DNA of 64,000 bases, taken from assembly GCF_036884655.1 (NCBI RefSeq), contig NC_088354.1, forward strand, positions 15,191,001 through 15,255,000. The letters run 5' to 3'. Both the position numbers and the translations under genes were made by a program. The notes beneath the pieces were generated by a model, which worked only from the letters and a program-made list of their open reading frames with translations, was not told the origin of the DNA and did no database searches. The first letter of the stretch is position 1. Each line of letters begins with the position of its first letter. Positions 48,201 through 60,200 of this stretch are shown here, one piece after another. The DNA is from Musa acuminata AAA Group. Lineage: Eukaryota; Streptophyta; Magnoliopsida; Zingiberales; Musaceae.

Positions 48201-51200
48201 AATCATGGTCTAACTCACCTTTACAAATCAGATTTTTTTTCAAGTACATTCTAGATTTCTTTACTTTGTTCTTTCATAATCTTTGTCCTCAATATCCTCC
48301 AACTTCCTTTCCAATTATTTCTTTCATCCACTGCATCATTGTCTCCCCATGATCAAACAAAAACATCAAAAAATTTATAGTCCACAAATTGCAACTAAGC
48401 GAAAAGGCTAACCTTCCAATTCCCACTAACACAGAAAATGACATCACACTCCGATTTTGATTGGGAAACTGATGCCATACTTCCATGAGATGGCCACCTC
48501 TTGGCAGCCTAGTTTCCAATTCTTTATAATTATTCAATGAGCATTTATCTCTATCAGTATGTCACATATTTTAAAGAAGATAGATTCTAATGATATTTGA
48601 AAATGAGAAATCCTGATGGTGGTGTGTCATGGCATGTGCAGGAGAGCAAGATGAATAAAGGGAACCTTTCAAGGACATACAAGGGCATAATGGTAACATT
48701 GTAATGGTTAAGCAATCAGTTGAGAAAGAATATGAATAGTTGATATAACTAGTTCAGAAATGCTTCACAAAGTCTTTCAAACTACAATTCAAACAAGATA
48801 AAAGAACAAATTTATCAATATTGTAGAAATGGAAAAAATAAGGAAGGAGTTGTTTTATTTTTTATCTTTGATACTTCAATAATTTCAATTAGCATGGACT
48901 TTCACCGATGCTTAAGTTTCTATAGAACATCCTACATTGTACTGCATTTCATCCTCCCAAGACTATTTTCAATTTTTCCATATTTAAGAAAGCAAATCAT
49001 TGGACAAAATTGTCCTTTTTAACTTATTACCAGATGGGATTTTGTGTCATACCTTCACTGGGAGGTTGTCATTATATGGATTCCTGAGATGATGAGTTTT
49101 ATTGAAGGACAACTCACAAAGCTGAAACATGAAATAAAGTCATGAGTAAACATAAGAGGTTCGTGTCTTAACTCATCTATTTGGAAAAGGAAAAGACTGC
49201 ATCACAGCCATATAATAAAGGTAATAGCAGCATTTTTTGCATGTTACACAAAATACAGATGACCAATTCCAGGAAAATATTAAGCAACACTAAGTTCCAC
49301 AGCTACCTGATCATGTTTCAATGAGAATCATTGTGTGAATAATGCATTCAAATTGGTTTCCATCAAATGGACAAGACCTTGTCTCAGATATTTTACTAAC
49401 ATGAATATGCAACACTAAGTTCAAACATTTCTTTGATAAGATACCTTGGTTTTTTATATTATTTCACTTCTCAAGCAAACCAAATAAAAGAAGAAACCAT
49501 TATGATTACAATGTTGCAAGCCAATGAAAAGATTTTTTGGTCTTAAGACTTCTCACCATGCTTGGTACAAGAGGTTTTCTAATATTCCCACCACCTAGCC
49601 AATTCAGGTCTGTTAAGCTTGCTCCTTTTATGACCTGGGTAATCAGAGATTTGAGTTCTGGAAATCGCCTGTTCGGCTGGAAAGGTATTGCTACATATAT
49701 TAACCCTTCTGTATCTTTTCAAATATCCAAATGTATTTTAAAATGAGAAGAGGGTTATTTGGTCTGTTTTTCTCACTAATCCTGTATCTCATCTTTGTTT
49801 TTTTTTTCCACATTTATTTTTGAATTATTTATCCAACAAATAGCATAGACAAGTTTAAGTGATTTAACTGAATGTCATAATGTCTCAAAAGGCAACCCAA
49901 AAGCATGACGTTCTCACCAATATAGGATCCAGAAAGTGTCAATATGCAGCCTTGTTTTCACGATTCAAGCCATTAGCAGATTGCAAAGAGCAACCACACT
50001 GTGGTGCCAAGGCTCGCGATTGCCTTCTTCATGCAATATTCAAACCTCCATCCACCTTGAATGATGAATCCAATTTAAATGCATGCATCGTATGTACATC
50101 TTGTTTGCATTCTTGTTCATTCCAAACAAATATTGTTACAGAATCGAGTATCCTTAAATTTTGGTCTCCAAGTTCCTATTCTTCCCATTAATGGCAGCTA
50201 CCAATCTAGCTTCAGCTGTCTGATCTCTATCTGGGTTGAACCCTTTCTTTTCTCCCTCAGTTTACACAATTTGGTGGATGATAGCTTCCAAATTGTCCAA
50301 AATCTAGATATTATCCTCATTTCAATTAAGAAACTTTTATAATAATTTTGTTTGCCTCTTGAGGAATGACCAATTTTCAGACCAACAAATGCAGAAAATA
50401 AATGTTTTTTCTCATTTTATCTGTCATTGGTGTTCACATGGACACCACAAACTGATATCAGCGCATCTAAAACCATAAACAGTATCCTTCATCTGACCAG
50501 AAGAAAGACATGCCTAACCAAGAGCAAGGCACCATAACACACCATATCCAATCAGATTGACAGAAAAACCAGTCTGCATCATTTTACTGAGAGCCAGCCA
50601 ATGCTCTTACATGTCAATCTGCTAGTCTGAAATAGGCCATCATATTGTATATTCTATAACTTCATTTTCCACAAACACTCGTAACAAATAGCTTGTGTTC
50701 AATGTAAAACTAATAGCAATCAGAATGGAAAACATTTTTCATGAATAACATAGGCAAGAATGATTCTCCATTGTGAGAAGCTTCAACAACTAATGGAGAC
50801 AAGTTCCCTTAGAAAGTTGAGTACAAAGGCTTCTAACAAATGTAATAAAAAGATTCAAGGGAAGCAAATTCTAAAACGCTACCACATACTTGACTCTGCA
50901 TTATGCAGAAAGGTAGAAATTTGAAAAAGGAAAATAGGAACAGCCATTTAACAAAAATATAAGACATTTTGATTGAGGGAAAGAATAGGACACCAATCTA
51001 AAGTTGCAGAACTTACATAAGGTCAAACTAATCATACCTTTAACCATTTGACTGAAAAATTTCGACCATAATGTGCAGTTCCATGAGAATATTTCCAATT
51101 CCCTCCACCAACTAAGCCACCGATTCTAGAGGTCATCTTAGCACATCCCTAATAAAATCAAAAACAATATTCTATGTTTCAGCCACAATTAGTTGATGAT

Positions 51201-54200
51201 GCAATAAGAAACTGCTAAATTTGATTTTACTTCTGTTGCAGATCTACATAATGTTGTCCACAAGTAATTTCTTCAAGAAAAATATATGATACCTGGAAAT
51301 GGCGAGTTTTGTTGATCGAGAATATTAAAATAACATTCTCTGTAGATTCAAATGCTTCATTAAGTTTAGGCTCATTACTCCTTTGAGTTGCCCACACACC
51401 CTGCTGGACAGATATTTCCAGATTTTCCCGATTGCAACTTTTCACAATAAAATACCTTTTTTTGAATAAAAACTTAATCAGAATTGCAATACTGTGTCTA
51501 GTCAAATCCATCCAAAAGATATTAAAAATATGAAGAATATAAGATGTGAAAAAATATGTATGATGCATATGGATTACATATATTAACCACTTCAAGGTGT
51601 AAAAATCCAATGAAGCAGAGAAGCACATCCTTCTCAGATAGTCTCAAGCTCAGAGAAAGAAGCTTTAAACTAGAAATGGATCACAGAAAATCTACCATGT
51701 TCTCTATACCAGAAAAACATATAGAATATCTGCACATTATAATATCAATACTAGAATATTATACAACAACAAAGTACATACACACCAATTTCATTCTCAA
51801 CTACTACACATTGCAGAGCATACACTACGGAAAATGTCATCTGGATCATACACCTCAACAATCCACATCTTATAATCCAAATCAAAATGACACTCTATTT
51901 AACCTTATAGATAATGCAATACTCACCCGACTCAATCATTCTATTTACACACTGTTCGATGGCATTTTTATCAATAAATTATCATGATCATTTAAATAAA
52001 TTTGATTAACCAGCTACTCCTACACTTCACAAAGGTGATCCAAATGTGCTGCAAAACAATACATTTAATCACTGAACTACCTCTGACCTTACCTATCTAT
52101 CCTGTTCTATAGTCAGTGTTCACTGCCAACTAAGAGAGAAAGAAACCCCCTAAAATAAATTTACAAATCAAGGTACGAAATACTAAATATCATTGACAAA
52201 ATGAACAATCCAGAATGGAGTCAATGTTAACCTAAATACAACTTGATTTGAATCTTTAAAGATAGTGTCACTATCAAGGTTTGTGATTTCATGTACCAGT
52301 ATAATACCGGCCAAGGCTCAGAATGGTACAATGCCAATTCGGTGATACCGAGTATCAAGACACCGGTATGTCACGGGTTTAGCTAAAATTGCTTAAGCCG
52401 TGAGGCACCATTGCGGAAAGTCACGGACTTAGTTGGAGTTGCCTAAGTCGTGATGCGCCCTTGCGCCAACTTCTCGGACTTAGCTGAGATTGCCTAAGTC
52501 ATGACGCACCCTCACGATATGCATCCGCAAAGGGTCAGCCAATTTGCAACCTCGCTCAGGTCCCGTAGGACCTATAAAAAGACAAAGTTGATTAGTTCAA
52601 AATCGAGCAACGAACAAATCCCGACGTCTCGCGAAGAGGAAAGCTTTACAAGCAATTCAGCAAGCACTTTAAATGCAAGAGAGGAAGGAGAAAGCAAAGA
52701 CCTTAGAAGGCAAAACGAACAGTCGCAAGTCCACAAACAACTGCTCACCAGGTGTCGGGCGCGATGGCAAGTTCCCGTCAAGTTAACGTACGAACTTGTG
52801 TACACCGATCAACGCCCAACCCTGCCCCAAAGCCCCATCTCCCCCGGTGCCACCTGAGGGGTTCCAGGGTGTTGAGATGGCTAACGTTTCGTGTGCGGCT
52901 GCGGTCTGCAGAAAACAGGTCGTGACATGCGAAAACGGAGCCATTTTAGAACAGTTTTGCCCAGCGTGGTGAGCGGTCGCACTGCAGCTCTGCGAACTGT
53001 CGTTGCTTACATTTTTCAAGCAAAAACACACAAAACAAAGGCAAAACATGCTATCAAGCATTTGTACAAGCATGCAAAAGTGACGAACGGTTCGTTAAGC
53101 AAAGATGTTGCAGGTGCACGACGACCGTTCGTGACATTCTCCCCCACTTAAACTATCGACACCCTCGTCGACGCTTGTTGGTAGGCTTTGATGACTGTTA
53201 CTTTGTGTCGTAGGGCGTCTTCAGGCTCCCAACTGGCTTGTGTTCGGAGAAGTTTTCGCCACTTCACTAGGTATTTGGTTTACTCTACTCCGTTGGGTAG
53301 TTTTGTCTTGCAATCCGCTAAAATAGTTTCAACTCACTTCTAGTAGGAGGCTCTGGTGGCGGTAGCTGAGTTTGAACACTTCGGGAAGCATCTTGCGGAT
53401 CTGAGTGATAGGCTTTCAAGTTGCTTACGTGGAAGACATTATGAATTTTGAGCCACGCCGACAGTTGCAACATGTAGAAGACATTGCCTACCCTACTGAT
53501 AATTAGGAAGGGTCCTTCGTACTAGTGCACCAATCCCTTGTGCACTTTTTGCCTGAAGAATTAAAGTGATGCTAGTTGGAGCTTCAACAACACCAAGTCG
53601 CCAACTTTAAACTCTTGTGGTCGCCTTCCCAAGTCTACCAACTTCTTCATCTTTTTAGTCGCCTTCTCTAAGTAAGCTTATGCAATATATGCATTTCGGT
53701 GTCATTCCCTCGCAAAGTGATATGCTGACGGATTACTCCCGATATAACCAATCACTAAGGTGTGAGGAGTCGACGGCTGTTGTCCCGTAATGATCTCAAA
53801 GGGGCTCTTGTTAGACACAAAGCTCAGTTACAAGTTGTAGGAGAATTGGCCAATGTCCAATAGCTTCACCTAATCTCATTGGGTGATTGCTCACGTAGTG
53901 CCGAAGATATTGCTCAAGGAGCGAATTTATTCTTTCAGTTTGGTCATATGTCTGAAGGTGGAGGTTTATAGAGAAGTATAACTTGGACCCTAACAATATG
54001 AATAGCTCGGTCCAGAATCACCCCAAGAACCGAGCATCTCGATCACTAATAATATTGTGCGGGACTCCCCAATACTTCATCACATTCTTCATCATCAACT
54101 TGGCTGTCTCCTTTGCTGAACAGTGTAGGGGTGCAACAGTGAATGTTGCATACTTTGAAAATCGATCGACCATCATGAGTATCAATCTGAGTCCCCCTAC

Positions 54201-57200
54201 GATCGTTCGACAAGCTTAATATAAAGTCTAAGGAAATGCTCTCTCATGACCTTTCTGGTACGAGCAATGGCTCCAAAAGTACCATCGGCTTCCGCTGCTC
54301 TACCTTATCTTGTTGGCAAGTAAGGCACAATGAAACATATTCCTCCACATCAATCCCCATCTTCGGCCAATAGAAGGCCCTCTCCACGAGAGCCAATGTT
54401 CAGTGAATGCCCAAATGTCCAGCCCAAAGGGAATCATGACACTCTCTCAAGAGTTCACGCCTCAAATTGTCCACTCGAGAAACATAAACCTTATTCCCTT
54501 TGTTGTAGACGAGTCCCTCCTGGACCCAAAATCGTCATGTCTTGCCTTCTTTGATTAGTTGCATCAGGGTTACTGCTTGGGGATCACTGTGCAGTCTATC
54601 CCTGATTCTAGAAGGAAAGTTGGAGCGCAACTGACTTGCTTGGCCTCTGCCTTCTAGCTGCATGGCATTCACCAACTCCACTTTTTGGCTCAATGCATCG
54701 ACCACAACATTTGCTCTTCCGAGCTTATCGAACTCAGTCAGGAAGTCCTACCATCGTGCTTGCAAGAGTTTCTTTTGAGTTTGGAAGTAACTCAAAGCGA
54801 TGTTATTCGTCTTTAGCACAAATCGTGATCTGAGAAGGTAGTGCCGCTAGACTCGTAGACAATGGACCACCGTCGTCATCTCCTTCTCGTGCACCAAATA
54901 CCGTCGCTCGGTCTCGTTGAACTTACGGTTCTCATAGGCCACCGGGTGACCCTCCTGCATGAGTACTCCCCCAATAGTGAAGTTTGAAGCATATATATGG
55001 ACTTCAAAGGGCGTCCCATAGTCCGACAATTTGAGTATCGATTCTTCCAACACAGTAGCCTTTATATCTTAGAATGTCGCTTCACATTTGTCAAACCATC
55101 GCCATGGCTGCTCCTTCAACAACTCCGTCAGTGGAGCTGCGCGCTTCGAGTACCCAACTATAAAGCGCCGATAGTAGTTGACGAAACCAAGGAAGGATCT
55201 CAACTCCAGTACTTCCTTTGGTATTCGTCATTCCGTCACAGCTTGCACCTTTGATTTATCCATCCGAATAGAACCATTACCGATTCGATGCCCCAAGAAC
55301 AAAATCTCCATTTGAGCAAAGTAGCACTTCTCCCTTTTCACGAACAAAGTGTTCTCCCTGAGGACCCTAAAAATTGCTCGAAGGTGCTCGACATACTCCT
55401 CGAGCGTTTGGCTATAAATGACGATGTTGTCCAAGTAGACAACCACAAACTTATCTAAATACTCCTTGAATACTTTGTTCATGATAGTACAAAATGTGGT
55501 TGGAGCGTTGGTTAAGCCAAAAGGCATCATCAAGAACTCGAATGCTCTATACCTGGTTACATAGGTAGTCTTCGCTTCGTTGCCTTCGGCAATGCGCACC
55601 TGCCAGTACCCCGATCGAAAGTCGAGTTCTAAGAAATACTTTGCTTTACCCAATAGGTCGAACAAGTCCGCGATGATCGGGATGGGATACTTGTTCTTCA
55701 CCGTCATCTTGTTTAGGGCCCAATAGTCAACACATAATCGGAGGCTCCCATCTTGTTTATTTTGGAAGAGAACTGGAGCTCTGAATGGTGCTTTTGAACT
55801 GCAAATGAGACCACCGCTTAGCAGTTCATCTAATTGCTTCCTAAGCTCTGCCAACTCTAGAGGAGCCATGTGGTATGGTGGTCTCGTTGGAGGCTTCACT
55901 CCCGGCTCTAGCTCGATACGATGATTCACGCCTCTACGTGGTGGCAGAGTTTTCGGCAACTCAGGCGACATGACATATGTGAACTCCTTCAAAATGTTTG
56001 TCACCATAGCAGGTTCATGAATGTCCTCCCCGTCAAGTGGCTCCAACTTTACAACGGCCACAAAGGTTAGATCTCCTTTTCGCACCCCCTTCTTCAATTG
56101 TCATGTTGATATTTGTTATGGGTATTTGGCTCCTCCTTGAGAAACAAGAACCACGCAGGGGTGGTCGCCTCCCATTAGACATAGGGAGTTTAGGAACGGC
56201 ATTAGCACCAACTTCACCGCATGCATAAACTCCATTCCGAGAATCACTTGGAAGTCGTCCAGTGGCACCGCCATCATATTTGTGCTTTCGCTCCACGTCC
56301 CGATCTTGATGGGTACCGCCTTCGCTAGTCTGGAGATTCGCTTAGCCTCCGAGTTCACTGCCTTTATCCGACTTGGGTTCTTCTCCAAGTTTAGCCCAAG
56401 TCGCCTTACTTCTCTATCAACAATGAAATTGTGGGTGGCGCCCGTGTCGACCATTGCACGAGTTGTTCGATCATTGAGCTTGATGTCCACATACATCAAT
56501 TCGTTGCTCCCTGCTTTTTGTGGCTTCGTCTTCAAGTTCTCCCCCACTTGACCCCGAAACACATTCAACAAATGCATTGCTCTCATCTAGGGCCTTTGCG
56601 ACTCCTCATCGTCGTTGCTAGATACTCGAACTAAGAGCGACGGCCTTGCCCTTGTCCAATTTGGGAGGGTGGATTGAAGCTGTTAAGGCATTAAGTACTT
56701 GTTTCTGTAGGCACTCTCTCACCATGTGTGATTCTCTGCACAAGCATCCGCCAGATTTTAGGGCCTTGCCTTTTGAGCTTGGCCCTTTATGGGAACTCTT
56801 CTTCTTTTGTTCGCCACCGGACTCCTTCCCTCCAGAATATTTCGGTGGGCGATTTCCTGAAGATTATTTCTTTTTCCCTGAGTCCTCCGAGGAAACAAAG
56901 TCAGTGAGCCTTTTCGTGGCCGCAATTGCTCCGATCACATCGATGACATTCCTTTAATGCAATTCTTGTTGTACCCATGGCTTCAGGCTATCGAGGAAGC
57001 TGAACAGCTTATCTTTTTCGAACATGTCCTGTATGTCCAGCATCAATACGAAAAATTGCTTCACGTAGTCCCGAATGGAAGTACTTTAGCGGAGTTATCT
57101 TAGCTTCCACCTTACAATGAACTCTATGTTCTTGGGTAGGAATTGAGTTCTCAATTCCCGCTTCAAGTCCTCTCATATGTCCACTCGACACCAACCTTGT

Positions 57201-60200
57201 TGGATCTCCTCCCAACAGGTTCGCCACTACAGTTTTGCATCCTCATTCAGATACATGGTTACTATCGAAACTTCGATATCTTCATAATCGAGCCTTGTAG
57301 CCCAAAAGTACTACTTCATGTCAAACAAGAAATTCTCGAACTCCTTTGCATCCCTGGCACCCCTATAGCAATGAGGCTCAAGTGCCCTCAAGTTTTGTAG
57401 CGACGTAACGCAAGTGTTGCTCCCTCCCGCATTTAGTGTCATTATGTGTAATATCACTCTAGAAGTGAGTTTCGCCACGACTTCGTGCAAATGTTGCACA
57501 GAGTCCTTGGTGTCTTAGGGACTCAACCTTGTCGATTCGAGATTCAGCTTCTTCTTACGAGCTCTCTACCCGCAAGAAGCCTTCATTGGCCTTGGTAGAG
57601 TTCCTTCAAACTCGCTTCAAGAACATCCAAGCGGGTTTCCGCCACTAAGTCTCTCCTTGTGGCTCTTTTTTTCGGTTGGTGCTCCAGATTGCGCCTCCTC
57701 CGCTTGCGAAGAGTAGCCAACTTCTCGGTCGTCATGTTCGCTGCTGCGCTCCTCCTGAGCGGCTCCAACAACATGAGAGCGAGTTTGCACTTGCAGCCCA
57801 CCTACGAATGCTTGAGGCAATGGTCTGGCTTGCCCCGTCTTGCTCGATTCGCCACGATGCATCGCCACGGCGAGATTGCGAAGTTTCTTCGCTGTTTGCT
57901 CATATTGCTTGCCGCTCTGATACCACAATGTTACAGACTTAGCTGAAATTACCAAAGTCGTGAAACACCCTTACGGCAAAGTCATAGACTTTGCTGGAGT
58001 TACCTAAGTTGTGATGCTCCCTTGCATCAACTTCTCGAACTTAGCTAGGATTGCCTAAATCATAACGCGCCCTTACGATATGCATTCGCAAAGGGTCAAC
58101 CAATTTGCAACCTCGCTTAGGAACCTGTAAAAAAAGAATGTTGATTAGTTCAAAAATGAGCAACGGACAAGTCCCGACGTCTCGTGAAGAGGGAAGCCTT
58201 ACAAGCAATTCAGCAAGCACTTTGAGTGCAAGAGAGAAAAGAAAAAAAGGAGAAAACAAAAACTTTAGAAGGCAAAACGAATAATCGCAAATCCACAAAC
58301 AACTGTTCACAGAGTGTCAGGCACGATGGCAAGTTCCCATCAAGTTAATGTGTGAACTTGTGTATACCGATCAACGCTCAACCCTACCCCGAAGCCCCAT
58401 CCTCCCTGGTGCCACCAGGGGGATTCCAGGGTGCTGAGATGGCTGACATTTCACGTGCGGCTATGGTCTGTAGAAAACAAGTCGTGGCACTCGAAAATAG
58501 AGCCATTTTGGGGCAGTTTTGTCCGATGCAATGAGCGATCGCACTACAGCACTGCGAACTGTTGTTGCTTACATTTTTCAAACAAAAAGTACACAAAACC
58601 AAGGCAAAACATGCTACCAAGCATTTGTACAAGCATGCAAAAGCGATGAATGGTTCGTGGAGCGAAAATGTTACGGGTGCACGATGACCGTTCATGACAG
58701 GTAGGTACTGAATTCTGGAAAAACCTGAAAAAAAAGGCTAAAAAAGAACAAGAAAAGGGAACTGCCTGGTACAGGTCCTGTACCTGGTGTACTGGGTGAT
58801 TCAGCCCCTTTACCAGATTGTACAGCCCTATACCAAGGAACATGCCTAGAACCAGGTGTATCATGCGACTTGCCCTGGTCCCTATACGGTGCACAAACTG
58901 AACCGTACTTAACGGTATTGCAGACCTTCATCACTATAAGTTCTCAGAAATCATAGAATTTTAGACATTCCAAACACACCTAGATTGTCCCTGAGGGAGT
59001 GGAGATGCAGTTCTGGTTGATTGATTTGATGAGACATTCATAATTCCAGGGACCTGGTTCTCTGTTGGTGGGGGTGGTGGTTGCTGTTGCTGTTGCTGTT
59101 GTTGTTGTTGTTGCTGTTGCTGTTGCTGTTGCTGTTGTTGCTGATATTGTTGTTGTTGTTGCTGCTGCTGCTGATGAGACTGCTGCACTACTAGGGACTG
59201 TGATGGTTTTACATCTGATGGTTCAAATGAAGAAGCTGGTTTAACTGCTGTATTCTGATTATGTAACCCAGGAGCTGATGACAACTGATTCTTATCCAGT
59301 TGTTGGTTATAATTAGTGTTTCTGTGGTGATAAAATCTGTTTGAAGACCCATAACCAAAAGAACCCAGATGCTGTATCTTCTGGAGAACCTCTTCTACAG
59401 GGGGAGGAGGCCCAGGAAGCTTTGCATGTCGATACCGACAATCAGGTCCATTGGGGCAGAAACCAAGTTTATACCTGCAAAGGTAGTGTCACAAACTTAA
59501 CTTAAGTTCCATAATGCCTAACAAACTTCACATAAATTGAATATTGGTCATGAAAAATAAGATAAAACTACCATATTTTGACCACAAACTTAACTAGATT
59601 CTCAAGATGTCCTGCAGTGAGGTGATATATGCAGCCGATGATTAATATACAAATAATGGAACACCCAACTGTTTGCAAGATTAAGGATTCATTGGCATCA
59701 TTTCTGTTTCTTCCATATTTTTCAGATGAAAAAAACATGTCTCTTACAGAAAAGAAGTGGCATGAAAATGATAAATGGGCAACTATTGTCAGATCTTCTC
59801 AGGACACCTTTCCATAGAAGGAGCCCTATTGATTTTTATAACCTTTTATCCTATAACAGGGAGGGAAACTATTCTATTCAAGTTGTTATTTCTAATCCTT
59901 TTGGTAAAAAATAGAACATTGTTACTGCTACTTATGATATTTCAACTCCTAAAACTTCTAGAACTGAAGCTAAGAACTGAAGACCATATGAGAATTTCAA
60001 ACCCTCTTCTCAAGCACATAAACAATTCTCTTATGCCTTTTTTCACCTCCATCTTCTTTCTTTCCTTCCCACCCTATTTGATTCTTGTACCAGAAGCTCA
60101 AGACATTATCATCAGTAGTCCAAACAGTGTTAGTTTCCATTAAAACAATATTAAAATGCCTGTATTGACTACACTGTACAATTATACATTTCTATGTTTT

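Larger units (their letters stand above)
52369..58699 (-). mobile_element. Complete but inactive Ty3/gypsy chromovirus
   Basis: A 6331-bp element lies in CPSF30 intron 2, in the same orientation as the gene. It has two LTRs (52369-53136 and 57929-58699), a primer-binding site for initiator tRNA-Met (57914-57925 on plus), a polypurine tract (53137-53149) and remains of gag, protease, reverse transcriptase, RNase H, integrase and chromodomain in the usual order. GGTA is found on both sides (52365-52368 and 58700-58703), a likely 4-base target duplication. Internal stops, shifts and a changed catalytic residue in the polymerase show it is dead. LTRs differ by many transitions. Confidence 0.95.

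Noticed and set aside
52501..52857. 118-codon plus-strand frame
   Set aside because: It lies within the gypsy LTR and is interrupted in the other LTR copy.
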